Shown: positions 24,020 to 32,183 of the stretch, one piece after another
Position numbering within the stretch: the first letter of the stretch is position 1
Layout: every line of letters starts with the position of its first letter
DNA from: Aurantimicrobium sp. INA4
GTDB lineage: Bacteria; Actinomycetota; Actinomycetes; Actinomycetales; Microbacteriaceae
Length of the DNA stretch: 64,000 nt
Assembly: GCF_027924525.1 (NCBI RefSeq)
Contig: NZ_AP027040.1
Span: 1,488,001 to 1,552,000 of the forward strand
Reading direction: 5' to 3'
Notes under the pieces: model-generated
Told to the model about the DNA's origin: nothing
Database searches by the model: none
Seen by the model: only the letters and a program-made list of their open reading frames with translations
Translations under genes and position numbers: made by a program

Positions 24020-25438
24020 TTGGCATCATCACCGCAACTCTCCCTTCCTGTGCGTATTCGTGAAGGGCTTGAAGCATTTGCTTCAAGGTCTCCATCTCGT
24101 TTCGCGATTTTGATCTTTGCCTCGCTGATCATTGTTTTTACCCTGCTGCTTGCGCAGCCTTATGCCAGTGCAAACAGGCAGCCCACTAACTTTGCTGATG
24201 CGTTCTTCACCGCCATGTCGACTATTTGTGTGGCTGGTTTGAGCACTGTTGATATGGCGACCTACTGGTCCCCACTAGGGAACGCCATTATCTTCACTGG
24301 AACGCAGGTGGGTGCTCTCGGTGTTCTGACATTAGCCTCCATCTTGGGAACCATCATCTCGGGCCGTCTTGGATTACGTGCGCGGTTGATGGCAGCCAGC
24401 GACACCAACCCCATGCGTATTCACTCTGGGCCAGTAGCCGAAGGCCAAGCCATTCGACTTGGCGAGGTCGGAGGCCTGCTTGCCACGGTTGCTTTCAGCT
24501 TGATCATCATTGAAACCACCATTGCTCTGCTCATGCTTCCCAGCGTGCTTTCTGCTGGTTATTCCCTGGGTGAGAGTATTTGGTACAGCTTCTATTACTC
24601 AGCCATGGCGTTTACAAACACTGGCTTCACCCCCAACGTTGGTGGGCTCACTCCTTTTGCTCATGACTATTGGTTCCTCACTTTGATCATGGTTGGGGTT
24701 TTCCTTGGAAGTGTCGGCTTCCCCGTGATCTATGCACTCAGTCGTAACCTCAAGCACCCCCGCAGATGGTCGCTGCATGTCAAGCTCACCCTTACGACCT
24801 GGGCAATCCTCTGGTTTGGCGGCGTCGTGGGATTCCTCCTGCTCGAGCCAGGGAACACACAAGTCTTTGCCGGGATGGGGCCCGGAGAACTTACCTATCA
24901 GGCGGCCTTCCTCTCCACTATGTCTCGTTCTGGTGGTTTCAATCTGGTTGATATCTCACAACTTGATTCCTCAACTCTGCTGTTCACTGACATGCTCATG
25001 TTTATTGGTGGTGGCTCGGCCTCCACCGCAGGTGGTATCAAGGTGACCACGTTTGCGGTCTTGATTCTTGCTGCCATTGCTGAGGCTCGCGGACGTTCCT
25101 CTATCGAAGCTTTCAAGCGTCGCATTCCCGGAGACGTTCTGCGCCTAGCTGTGAGCGTGGGTCTGTGGGGCGCAACGACTGTTGCTATCGGCACACTCAT
25201 CATCAGTGAGCTCACGGATGCCCCACTCGAATATGTGCTCTTCGACGTCATCTCTGCATTTGCCACCGTGGGTATGTCCACCGGCGTGACAGCAGAATTG
25301 TCAGATCCTGGTCTCTATGTTTTAGCTCTTGTCATGTTTATGGGTCGCGTCGGTACAGTGACTATGGCGGCAGCTTTGGCTGCTACACAAGTGGGACAAT
25401 TCTTTACCCGCCCCGAGGAAAGGCCGATCGTTGGTTGA
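24020..25438 (+). CDS. ktrB: Potassium transporter membrane subunit (TrkH/KtrB family)
   Basis: TrkH/KtrB-type K+ transporter of about 472 residues with repeated MPM units. The four selectivity-filter regions are visible, for example MSTICVAGLSTVD, FTNTGFTPN, MSRSGGFNLVD and FATVGMSTGVT, as is the intramembrane loop GGGSASTAGGIK. I favour the TTG at 24020 because GAGAGGGA lies about six bases before it; a GTG at 23975 would add 15 residues and is the main alternative. The next gene, ktrA, overlaps it by eight bases. Confidence 0.9.
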   Translation: MASSPQLSLPVRIREGLEAFASRSPSRFAILIFASLIIVFTLLLAQPYASANRQPTNFADAFFTAMSTICVAGLSTVDMATYWSPLGNAIIFTGTQVGALGVLTLASILGTIISGRLGLRARLMAASDTNPMRIHSGPVAEGQAIRLGEVGGLLATVAFSLIIIETTIALLMLPSVLSAGYSLGESIWYSFYYSAMAFTNTGFTPNVGGLTPFAHDYWFLTLIMVGVFLGSVGFPVIYALSRNLKHPRRWSLHVKLTLTTWAILWFGGVVGFLLLEPGNTQVFAGMGPGELTYQAAFLSTMSRSGGFNLVDISQLDSSTLLFTDMLMFIGGGSASTAGGIKVTTFAVLILAAIAEARGRSSIEAFKRRIPGDVLRLAVSVGLWGATTVAIGTLIISELTDAPLEYVLFDVISAFATVGMSTGVTAELSDPGLYVLALVMFMGRVGTVTMAAALAATQVGQFFTRPEERPIVG

Positions 25439-26102
25439 TCACAAAAAGAAGAACAATGCCGTACTCGTTATCGGCTTAGGCCGTTTTGGTGCCGCAACTG
25501 CCGGTCAACTCGATCGCCTCGACCGAGAAGTTCTCGCCGTGGACACAGACATGGAACTTGTCCAGAAATGGTCAGAGCGTGTCACACACACTGTCCAAGC
25601 AGATGTGACCAACATTGATGCCCTCAAACAAATAGGCGCCGAGGAATTCTCGACCGTCGTTGTTGCCGTGGGCTCTTCCATCGAGGCGAGCGTGCTCATT
25701 ACGGCAAACTTGGTTGACCTGGGCATTCCAGATATTTGGGCTAAAGCAATCAGCAAATCCCACGGCCAGATCCTCACACGCATTGGGGCAACCCACGTGA
25801 TTTATCCCGAAGCAGAAGCAGGTGAGCGCGTTGCTCACCTGCTCTCAGGACAAATGCTCGACTTCGTTGAACTGGACACCGACTTTGCCATTGTGAAGAT
25901 GTATCCCCCGCTGGCTATTCAGAACAAGACTCTCGCCGAAGCAGCGCTCCGTCGCGACTACAAAATCACGGTTGTGGGTGTGAAGAAGCCAGGTGGTTCG
26001 TTTGTGTATTCCACGGCTGACACGTATATCGAAGCACGTGACCAAATTATTGTTTCCGGTCACCCCGAAGACATTGAGAAGTTTGCTGCCCTAGAGAAGT
26101 AG
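25431..26102 (+). CDS. ktrA: Potassium transport regulatory NAD-binding subunit (TrkA/KtrA)
   Basis: RCK-domain protein, 223 residues. The N-terminal Rossmann half has VLVIGLGRFGAATAGQL and the ribose-binding acidic residue in VLAVDTD; the C-terminal part (from residue ~140) is RCK_C-like. It gates the membrane subunit in response to nucleotides. The start is a TTG overlapping the ktrB stop by eight bases, with GAGGAAAGG just upstream. It ends tail-to-tail against proC without a gap. Confidence 0.93.
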   Translation: MVDHKKKNNAVLVIGLGRFGAATAGQLDRLDREVLAVDTDMELVQKWSERVTHTVQADVTNIDALKQIGAEEFSTVVVAVGSSIEASVLITANLVDLGIPDIWAKAISKSHGQILTRIGATHVIYPEAEAGERVAHLLSGQMLDFVELDTDFAIVKMYPPLAIQNKTLAEAALRRDYKITVVGVKKPGGSFVYSTADTYIEARDQIIVSGHPEDIEKFAALEK

Positions 26103-26954
26103 CTATTCTCCGCGGGCCATTTCCTCGGAACGAGCAATTGCAGCCTGTGTTCCATTGAGCAAAATTGCTTCGATGTTGGCTTCATCGAATACAGCAATGG
26201 CACGTTCAGTGCTTCCCTTAGGGCTGGTCACCTGGCGGCGCAACTCTTCGGGTTCTTCACCGGATTGTGCAAGAAGTTCAACAGCGCCACGGAAGGTGCC
26301 TTGCACCATTTTCTGAGCTTGCTCAGCACTGAATCCGTGTGAAATCGCCACCTTAGTCAGCTGCTCAATGAAATAGAACACGTATGCAGGCCCAGAACCT
26401 GAAATTGATCCCAGGGCATCGATCATGCTCTCGGGCAGGACGATGACCTCACCCACGGTGGAGAACATGTCACAAATAAGGTCAAGCTGAGCTGGGGTGG
26501 AACGCGTTCCGGCAGCAATGCCGGTCACGCCCAAGCCAATCTTTGAGGGTGTGTTGGGCATGGTGCGAATAACAGAAACATGTTCGGGCAGGTGAGCTTC
26601 CATGGTGGCCGTCGTTACTCCGGCGGCAACACTAACCACGATTGCGCCCTCGGCGAGCGCAGGAGATATTTCGTCCAGCAGATCTGGAACCATTGCTGGT
26701 TTCACTGCGACAAGAACGATGGCGGCACCGCGCACAGCCTCGAGGTTGGCTTCGGGGTTAGTGGCAGTTGCCCACGCTTGCACGCGAGGTTCGTGATCGA
26801 ATGACGCTGCGTTCTCGGCACTTCTGTTTGTCACGCGAACAGCTCCCTCCACACTGACGTGCGGAGCAAGGAGGCCAGAAAGAATTGCTCTGGCCATGGA
26901 GCCGGCTCCCAACATTGCAATGGTGGGAAGTGTTACCTGTGTTTTTTCACTCAC
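26103..26954 (-). CDS. proC: Pyrroline-5-carboxylate reductase
   Basis: Last step of proline synthesis, NAD(P)H-dependent, 283 residues. The N-terminal nucleotide-binding site is MLGAGSMARAILSGLL; the C-terminal dimerisation domain carries the substrate motif GSISGSGPAYVFYFIEQL and VTSPKGSTERAI. The start is GTG at 26954 with TAGAAT at exactly -12 to -7. Confidence 0.96.
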   Translation of the reverse strand: MSEKTQVTLPTIAMLGAGSMARAILSGLLAPHVSVEGAVRVTNRSAENAASFDHEPRVQAWATATNPEANLEAVRGAAIVLVAVKPAMVPDLLDEISPALAEGAIVVSVAAGVTTATMEAHLPEHVSVIRTMPNTPSKIGLGVTGIAAGTRSTPAQLDLICDMFSTVGEVIVLPESMIDALGSISGSGPAYVFYFIEQLTKVAISHGFSAEQAQKMVQGTFRGAVELLAQSGEEPEELRRQVTSPKGSTERAIAVFDEANIEAILLNGTQAAIARSEEMARGE

Positions 26955-26960
26955 CCGCTC

Positions 26961-26966
26961 ATTCTA
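26961..26966 (-). promoter_or_regulatory. -10 hexamer of proC (leaderless)
   Basis: TAGAAT on the minus strand at -12 to -7 from the GTG at 26954. Confidence 0.6.
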
Positions 26967-27000
26967 GGATTGACTCACGGCGATTGAGGGAGATACGTCC

Positions 27001-27963
27001 ATGAGTGCAACAGGCGGTACCAAGGCAATCATTGCTGCACTGCTCGCAAACCTGGGTATTGCTGCCACAAAGTTCATCGCCTGGGCACTCTCCGGCGCGA
27101 CTTCTCTTCTTGCTGAAGCAGTGCACTCTCTCGCCGACTCGGGTAACCAGGTGTTGCTTCTCATTGGTGGTCGCAGAGCAAAGCAACGCGCTGATGGCAA
27201 GCACCCTTTCGGTTACGGTCGCGAACGCTACGTCTATGCCTTCGTTGTCTCCATCATTCTGTTCAGCGTTGGTGGGGTTTTTTCTCTCTATGAGGGTTTT
27301 CACAAACTCCAACATCCTGAACCTCTCGAGATGTGGTGGCTCCCTCTCTTGGTGCTCTCCATCGCTATCGTCCTAGAGAGCCTGTCCTTGCGCACAGCAA
27401 TCCGTGAATCAAACCCTCACCGCGGTGATGCGTCCTGGATTCAATTTGTTCGTCACGCAAAAGCACCCGAACTGCCTGTGGTTCTGCTGGAAGACACCGC
27501 TGCTCTACTCGGTCTTGTCCTGGCGTTTTTCGGTGTGAGTCTCACGGTAATCACCGGCGATAGCCTCTTCGACGCACTAGGCACGATCGGTATTGGAATT
27601 CTGTTGATTGTGGTGGCCATCATCCTGGGCATTGAGACAAAGAGTTTGCTCATTGGTGAAGGTGCCAGTGTCGAGGACGTTCAAGCTATTGAGAAAGCCA
27701 TCATTTCTGGCGGTGAAACCGACGGAATCATTCACATGAAGACCCTCTATCTTGGCCCTGATGAATTCTTGGTCGCAGCTAAGTTAGCTTTCCCGGCAGA
27801 GCTCCGCTTCTCTGAGGTAGCTCAGGCAATTAACACCATTGAGAGTCGTGTTCGCGAAAGTGTGCCGGCAGCTCGGGTGATTTATCTCGAACCGGACGTG
27901 GCACGGGTTGACCGGACTGAGTCACTGGCAACGGATGCCATTGTGATTAAGGGAACCGACTAA
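27001..27963 (+). CDS. Cation diffusion facilitator (CDF) metal exporter
   Basis: A 320-residue CDF protein. The metal-binding HxxxD of helix 2 is visible in SLLAEAVHSLADSGNQ, with a matching EDTAALLG site in helix 5 (E-D-x-x-A instead of the classic HxxxD, typical of a subset of CDFs). A C-terminal cytoplasmic ferredoxin-like domain follows. GAGGGAG lies about eight bases before the ATG, so this gene uses a normal Shine-Dalgarno. Metal specificity (Zn, Fe, Mn) cannot be decided. Confidence 0.9.
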   Translation: MSATGGTKAIIAALLANLGIAATKFIAWALSGATSLLAEAVHSLADSGNQVLLLIGGRRAKQRADGKHPFGYGRERYVYAFVVSIILFSVGGVFSLYEGFHKLQHPEPLEMWWLPLLVLSIAIVLESLSLRTAIRESNPHRGDASWIQFVRHAKAPELPVVLLEDTAALLGLVLAFFGVSLTVITGDSLFDALGTIGIGILLIVVAIILGIETKSLLIGEGASVEDVQAIEKAIISGGETDGIIHMKTLYLGPDEFLVAAKLAFPAELRFSEVAQAINTIESRVRESVPAARVIYLEPDVARVDRTESLATDAIVIKGTD

Positions 27964-28430
27964 CCTAGTTTTTCTCGGAAGAACTCAGTCAATAACTGCC
28001 CGCATTCTTCGGCACGAACACCCGAAATCACTTCAACCTGGTGGTTGAGCCGGCGGTCACGAAGCAGATCAAAAACTGATCCTGCTGCACCTGCTTTTTC
28101 ATCCCACGCTCCGTAGACAACGGTGGGGATGCGTGCAGCAAGTATTGCTCCCGCACACATCACACAGGGTTCCAGCGTCACAATGAGGGTGCAGTCATCC
28201 AAGCGCCAACTTCCTAAGCTGGCTGCAGCAGCTCTGATAGCCATCACTTCAGCGTGGCCGAGAGGGTCGTCGTCTCGCTCTTTAGTGTTTCTGCCGGTTG
28301 CAATAACCTCACCTGCGGCGTCCAGGATGACTGCTCCCACAGGAACGTCATCGGAGTGTGCACAGACACGTGCTTGTTCAAGTGCAAGCTCCATCTGGGC
28401 TTTGCGCTCTGCAGAGGTGGGGACAGCCAT
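27960..28430 (-). CDS. tadA: tRNA-specific adenosine deaminase
   Basis: Converts A34 of tRNA-Arg(ACG) to inosine. The 156-residue cytidine-deaminase fold shows the zinc/catalytic HAEVMAI (His-Ala-Glu) and PCVMCAGAI (PCxxC) motifs. The substrate, tRNA-Arg(ACG), is encoded at 46755-46827 in this window. TAGGCT at -12 to -7 suggests leaderless expression. The 3' end overlaps the CDF gene tail-to-tail by four bases. Confidence 0.95.
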   Translation of the reverse strand: MAVPTSAERKAQMELALEQARVCAHSDDVPVGAVILDAAGEVIATGRNTKERDDDPLGHAEVMAIRAAAASLGSWRLDDCTLIVTLEPCVMCAGAILAARIPTVVYGAWDEKAGAAGSVFDLLRDRRLNHQVEVISGVRAEECGQLLTEFFREKLG

Positions 28431-28436
28431 GCTTTC

Positions 28437-28442
28437 AGCCTA
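28437..28442 (-). promoter_or_regulatory. -10 hexamer of tadA (leaderless)
   Basis: TAGGCT on the minus strand at -12 to -7 from the ATG at 28430. Confidence 0.6.
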
Positions 28443-28453
28443 TATCGGCTTAT

Positions 28454-28484
28454 TTGACAGGGTTTAGCTACGTCCGGTTAACTT
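28454..28484 (+). promoter_or_regulatory. Promoter of the cysteine-rich leader ORF
   Basis: Consensus -35 TTGACA at 28454-28459 and -10 TAACTT at 28479-28484, spacer 19 bases. The -10 lies at -12 to -7 from the ATG at 28491, so the transcript should begin on that ATG (leaderless). The -35 is one of the best matches in the window. Confidence 0.6.
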
Positions 28485-28490
28485 ATCTCT

Positions 28491-28580
28491 ATGACATACG
28501 GAGCTCACACCACCTGTGGTGACCGCGGCATGATGGCCGTGATGAGCTGTGCCTGCCGTCGAATGTGTTGCAGCAACTAA
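28491..28580 (+). CDS. Cysteine-rich leader peptide (putative attenuator ORF)
   Basis: A 29-residue ORF from ATG 28491 to TAA 28580: MTYGAHTTCGDRGMMAV followed by MSCACRRMCCSN. It has five cysteines, four of them clustered at the C-terminus (C-A-C-R-R-M-C-C). It begins at a leaderless promoter and lies 86 bases before the winged-helix regulator on the same strand. Actinobacteria, notably mycobacteria, have leaderless polycysteine ORFs that act as cysteine-responsive attenuators of downstream operons. This one fits that design but precedes a regulator gene rather than sulfur-assimilation genes. Expression and function are inference. Confidence 0.65.
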   Translation: MTYGAHTTCGDRGMMAVMSCACRRMCCSN

Positions 28581-28666
28581 CCTTCCTCGCTCCATCTCTC
28601 GACTTTCAACACATCGCCCGTGTTTAGCTGGCTCGATGTTTTACGGCACTACAAAGGATTCCCCAG

Positions 28667-29284
28667 ATGTCAACTCCCCACGAACGCCCTCAGCCTAAAG
28701 GCTTTGCCTTATATGTTGGGCTTGATGAAGCCAGCGCCGCTGAGCGCGGTCTCGATCTCGGCAAGGTTGTCGAAGCACTTAAGAAGCTCACCAACGAACT
28801 TGTCCCCGGAACCGAAACCTATGCCGCTGTAGCGTTAGCTCCTGCGAATTCAAAGGGGCGCCAAGTTGATTTAGTTCGTTTGGCACTGCAGGAGCCTTCG
28901 GCGGTGGCAAAGTACAAACCTGAGGATGAGTACGAGCCTTCCGACGGTGACGGAGGTGTCGTAGTAGACATCTCCCGCAAGCGTGTGCTTATCGACTACC
29001 AAGCAGCACCGCTAACTTTCAAGGAATTTGAACTGCTGCAGTTCCTTGTCGTTCACAAAGGCGAGACCATCAGCCGCGAAGATATCATCAAAGCCTTGTG
29101 GCGCGAGGATGACCTCGATATTCCTAATGAGCGCACGATTGACGTTCACGTGCGACGCCTGCGTTCCAAGCTGGGCCGCTTCGAGGACATCGTCCGCACA
29201 GTTCGTGGTGTTGGCTACCGCTATGACCAGCACGCTGACGTGACCGTCATGCACGCAGGAACCCCCAGTCCAGATCTGTTCTAA
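28667..29284 (+). CDS. Orphan winged-helix (OmpR/PhoB-type DNA-binding) regulator
   Basis: A 205-residue protein whose C-terminal ~105 residues are an OmpR/PhoB winged helix: LTFKEFELLQFLVVHKGETISREDIIKALW, NERTIDVHVRRLRSKLG, then VRTVRGVGYRYDQ. The N-terminal ~80 residues do not look like a receiver domain: there is no phospho-Asp pocket or conserved Lys. The sensor input is therefore unknown. AAAGGA lies about eight bases before the ATG. It follows the cysteine-rich leader ORF, which may control it. Confidence 0.88.
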   Translation: MSTPHERPQPKGFALYVGLDEASAAERGLDLGKVVEALKKLTNELVPGTETYAAVALAPANSKGRQVDLVRLALQEPSAVAKYKPEDEYEPSDGDGGVVVDISRKRVLIDYQAAPLTFKEFELLQFLVVHKGETISREDIIKALWREDDLDIPNERTIDVHVRRLRSKLGRFEDIVRTVRGVGYRYDQHADVTVMHAGTPSPDLF

Positions 29285-29337
29285 ATCATTCACAGGTAAC
29301 CCTCAGAAAAATTACTTCCCTGTCGTTACCTTTTCGT

Positions 29338-29447
29338 TATAAAGTGACTGTACGAGCGTTGCTTGCTGTGGTGGCCTCGTGAATGTGATTGCAAAACTCT
29401 TGGTGTAAAACAAGGGCCGATCGGATGCCTCTTCCGATCGGCCCTTT
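29338..29447 (+). ncRNA. Possible small RNA or long 3' UTR before a terminator
   Basis: The 185-base gap after the regulator holds a TATAAA box at 29338-29343, then about 70 unannotated bases containing ACGAG and CTCGT arms of a possible hairpin, then the strong terminator at 29412-29446. A transcript starting near 29350 would be roughly 97 bases. No convincing -35 is visible, so it may simply be the 3' UTR of the regulator gene. Confidence 0.25.
29412..29446 (+). terminator. Rho-independent terminator before phr
   Basis: A 14-base perfect stem (AAGGGCCGATCGGA and its complement) with a seven-base loop, ending in a short T run. Confidence 0.85.
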
Positions 29448-29456
29448 CCTATTGCC

Positions 29457-29462
29457 TAGGCT
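29457..29462 (+). promoter_or_regulatory. -10 hexamer of phr (leaderless)
   Basis: TAGGCT at exactly -12 to -7 from the ATG at 29469, directly after the preceding terminator. Confidence 0.6.
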
Positions 29463-29468
29463 GTACCT

Positions 29469-30890
29469 ATGACCTGCACAATCGTTTGGCTTCGAGATGA
29501 CCTCCGTGTTGCAGATAACCCTGCCCTAGCTGCAGCCATCGAACACGGTGAACCTGTTGTTGTGGTCTATATCCTCGACGAAGTGAGCCCGGGGATTAGG
29601 CCGTTGGGTGGGGCAACGAAATGGTGGCTTCACCACAGCCTGGTTGCACTCTCGGACAAAGTGCGGCGCCTAGGCGGAGAACTCATTCTCAAGCAGGGTG
29701 CCTCGGCAGACATTATTCGAGGCCTCATACGTGAGACCAATGCCAGTGCGTTGTACTGGAACCGTCGCTATGGCAAACCAGAACGTGACCTGGATGCCAG
29801 CATCAAGGAATATGCCAAGGCTTCAGGTGTTGACGCCCAATCATTCCAGGCGAATGTTTTGTTTGAGCCGTGGACAGTCCGAACAGGAAATGACACCCCG
29901 TACACCGTGTTTACTCCGTTCTGGAAGTCGTGTGTTAACCGTCCAACCCCACCACGATTACCCATCCCTGCGCCCACAAATCTCACTCCTCCGGCAACTC
30001 AACCTGCCAGTGATGAACTAGATTCCTGGAATCTGCTTCCCACTTCCCCGAACTGGGCTCTCGCCTTCGACCACCGCTGGAACGTCGGTGAAAACGGAGC
30101 ACATCAAGCTCTTGATCGCTTCTTTGATTCGCGCATCACCAGATACGCCAAGGGTCGTGACTTCCCTTCGGAATATTCCACGAGTGAGCTTTCTCCCCAC
30201 CTGCGCTGGGGAGAAATCAGCCCGTTCCAGATCTGGCATGCCACAGATGAATTCCGCCGCAAGATGGGCAATACTCCCGAGATCACAACCAATGCCACCA
30301 AATTCCTCTCCGAGCTTGGCTGGCGTGAATTCAGTTACCACCTGCTTTATCACTGGCCAGAGCTAGCCACCGTTAATTTTGATGCCCGCTTTGATCACTT
30401 CCCCTGGGGTCAAGCAGACCCAGACATTCTTGATGCTTGGCAGCAAGGAAGGACAGGTATCCCTCTGGTCGACGCGGGCATGCGTGAGCTGTGGCAGACC
30501 GGCTACATGCACAACCGAGTCCGTATGGTGGCCGCTTCCTTCCTGATCAAGAACCTGCTTATCGATTGGCGTATCGGTGAAGCGTGGTTCTGGGACACCT
30601 TGGTTGATGCCGACCCAGCCAACAACGCTGCCTCTTGGCAGTGGGTTGCTGGTAGCGGTGCTGACGCAGCACCCTACTTCCGTGTTTTCAACCCCATGCT
30701 CCAAGCAGAGAAATTCGACCCCAAGAGTGAATATCTTCACCGCTACTTAGGTGACTATGAGCACCCCATGCTCAGTGGATACCCCGAACCAATTATTGAT
30801 TTGTTAGAGACACGAAATCGAGCTCTTGAGGCGTTCAAAACTCTTGGTGATATTCCTCGCCAGATTCGTCCACCTGTCGTGGACCTTTAA
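29469..30890 (+). CDS. phr: Deoxyribodipyrimidine photolyase (class I)
   Basis: Standard photolyase/cryptochrome of 473 residues. N-terminal alpha/beta antenna domain starts IVWLRDDLRVADNPAL; the C-terminal FAD domain has LSPHLRWGEISP, FLSELGWREFSYHLL, HNRVRMVAASFLIK and DADPANNAASWQWVAGSGADAAPYFR. The Asn four residues before the WQW tryptophan matches the N378 position of E. coli photolyase that tunes FAD, and NRVRM / the first Asp of DAD make the FAD-loop salt bridge. It most likely repairs cyclobutane pyrimidine dimers with blue light. Confidence 0.95.
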   Translation: MTCTIVWLRDDLRVADNPALAAAIEHGEPVVVVYILDEVSPGIRPLGGATKWWLHHSLVALSDKVRRLGGELILKQGASADIIRGLIRETNASALYWNRRYGKPERDLDASIKEYAKASGVDAQSFQANVLFEPWTVRTGNDTPYTVFTPFWKSCVNRPTPPRLPIPAPTNLTPPATQPASDELDSWNLLPTSPNWALAFDHRWNVGENGAHQALDRFFDSRITRYAKGRDFPSEYSTSELSPHLRWGEISPFQIWHATDEFRRKMGNTPEITTNATKFLSELGWREFSYHLLYHWPELATVNFDARFDHFPWGQADPDILDAWQQGRTGIPLVDAGMRELWQTGYMHNRVRMVAASFLIKNLLIDWRIGEAWFWDTLVDADPANNAASWQWVAGSGADAAPYFRVFNPMLQAEKFDPKSEYLHRYLGDYEHPMLSGYPEPIIDLLETRNRALEAFKTLGDIPRQIRPPVVDL

Positions 30891-30893
30891 CAC

Positions 30894-30920
30894 AAGAACC
30901 CCGCCAGGAGCGGGGTTCTT
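30894..30920. terminator. Terminator between phr and the rhodanese gene
   Basis: An eleven-base perfect stem, AAGAACCCCGC and GCGGGGTTCTT, around a CAGGA loop between converging genes; usable in both directions. Confidence 0.85.
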
Positions 30921-30936
30921 GATGAGTAATGAATTG

Positions 30937-31299
30937 CTATTGAACTATCGGGATACCGGTTGCCGCTGACGCGTTTTCTTTAGAACCGACATCTGTAACG
31001 TTCGTAAATCCTGCTGCCTTCATCTGTTCAACTGCTGCTGCAGAGCGTTTGCCAGAGCGGCAATAAACGTAATACTCACCGTCGGTGGGAAGCTGGCTCA
31101 AAATTGAGGCAAAGTCAGGTGACTGAACGTCAATATTGACTGCACCTTCCAAGTGTCCTTCTGAGTATTCAGAGGGAGTGCGAACATCAATCACAATGGC
31201 ATTGGAACCGAGTGTGACCGGTTGGGCCGTTGGTGCACATGCAGTGAGGGCGACCAACGCAGTCATGACGAGTGCGAAAAGAGTGATGATTTTCTTCAT
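30937..31299 (-). CDS. Rhodanese-domain lipoprotein
   Basis: A 120-residue exported protein: signal peptide with lipobox LTACAPT, then one rhodanese domain with IVIDVRTPSEYSEGHLEGAVNIDV and the active-site loop VYCRSGKRSA (Cys + basic loop). Such single-domain proteins move sulfane sulfur or sense persulfide outside the membrane. I chose ATG 31299, not GTG 31305, because TACTCT then falls at -12 to -7. A CsoR/CstR-like operator covers the promoter spacer, hinting at control by copper or persulfide. Confidence 0.88.
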   Translation of the reverse strand: MKKIITLFALVMTALVALTACAPTAQPVTLGSNAIVIDVRTPSEYSEGHLEGAVNIDVQSPDFASILSQLPTDGEYYVYCRSGKRSAAAVEQMKAAGFTNVTDVGSKENASAATGIPIVQ

Positions 31300-31305
31300 A
31301 GTCAC

Positions 31306-31311
31306 AGAGTA
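31306..31311 (-). promoter_or_regulatory. -10 hexamer of the rhodanese gene (leaderless)
   Basis: TACTCT on the minus strand at -12 to -7 from the ATG at 31299. Confidence 0.45.
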
Positions 31312-31315
31312 TCAG

Positions 31316-31331
31316 ATACCCCCAGGGGTAT
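31316..31331. promoter_or_regulatory. CsoR/CstR-family operator-like palindrome
   Basis: ATACCCC-CA-GGGGTAT, a perfect 7-2-7 inverted repeat. CsoR-family repressors (copper CsoR, persulfide CstR) bind G/C-tract palindromes flanked by AT of just this form. It sits between the -10 (31306-31311) and the expected -35 of the rhodanese gene, a position where binding would block transcription. No csoR-like gene is in this window. Confidence 0.6.
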
Positions 31332-31337
31332 ATGGAC

Positions 31338-32183
31338 TTAGGCTTCGCGAGTGATCTCGACCTTCACAAAAACACCTGAGGCGCTCGCCCCGGCATAGAC
31401 ACCGCGTAAAGGTGAGACGTCTTTGTAGTCGCGGCCACGTGCAATCAAGACGTGGCGCTCCCCGATGTGGAGCATGTTTGTGGGATCAAAACCAAACCAA
31501 TCCCCGGTAAACCATTCCACCCACGCGTGAGATTCCCCGACAATTGTTTCGCCAATTTCCGCATCGGCCTTTGACTGCAAGTAGCCAGAAACATAACGGG
31601 CAGGAATTCCTACAGACCTCAACGCACCCAAAGTCACATGGGCAATGTCTTGGCAGACACCCTTCTTGTTTTCCCAAGCATGAGCGGCAGTGGTTTGAAC
31701 ACCGGTGACACCCTTGGTGTATTCGATGTTGTCGTACACAGCTGCCGCTATTGCCATTGCGGTGGCAGCTGGGTTGTCATGTTTATCAGCAATGTCACGG
31801 GCAAGATCGATGACGCCTGCTGGTGGTTCTGTCAGCCGGGTCTGTTCGGTGAATTCCACAAACTTTGTTGTGCTTGTCCGGACAGTGGCTAGGTCATCCC
31901 AGCTCATGTCTGGTGACTCCCGCAGAGCAGGTCGAACCTCGACAACACTTGTAGCCGTGACAGAAAGCTCCGTGTGTGGAGTGAGAACTTCGAAAGTGCT
32001 GACCTGTGTTCCCCAGTAGTCAACGTAACCATGCTGAGCAGCCGCAGGATGAATCTGAAGATTTGCCTGCAGCACAAACTGCTCGTTGCTATTGACCGGC
32101 AGCATCCGAGCCTCGTTGTAGGAGGCAGTTGCGGGAAGTTCATAGGAAAACCCAGTGCGGTGAACAATGCGGAGACGACTCAT
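31338..32183 (-). CDS. Transglutaminase-like family protein (with N-terminal beta region)
   Basis: A 281-residue transglutaminase-like protein (starting MSRLRIVHRTGFSYE). The catalytic triad region is visible as KKGVCQDIAHVTLGALRSVGIPARYVSGYL (Cys), ESHAWVEWFTGDWFGFDPTN (His, Asp). The bacterial transglutaminase N-terminal region precedes it. It starts at ATG 32183, with GGAGAGA just upstream, overlapping the alpha-E gene by four bases. In the conserved trio with the ATP-grasp and alpha-E proteins it is thought to act in peptide tagging or cleavage, but the substrate is unknown. Confidence 0.92.
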   Translation of the reverse strand: MSRLRIVHRTGFSYELPATASYNEARMLPVNSNEQFVLQANLQIHPAAAQHGYVDYWGTQVSTFEVLTPHTELSVTATSVVEVRPALRESPDMSWDDLATVRTSTTKFVEFTEQTRLTEPPAGVIDLARDIADKHDNPAATAMAIAAAVYDNIEYTKGVTGVQTTAAHAWENKKGVCQDIAHVTLGALRSVGIPARYVSGYLQSKADAEIGETIVGESHAWVEWFTGDWFGFDPTNMLHIGERHVLIARGRDYKDVSPLRGVYAGASASGVFVKVEITREA

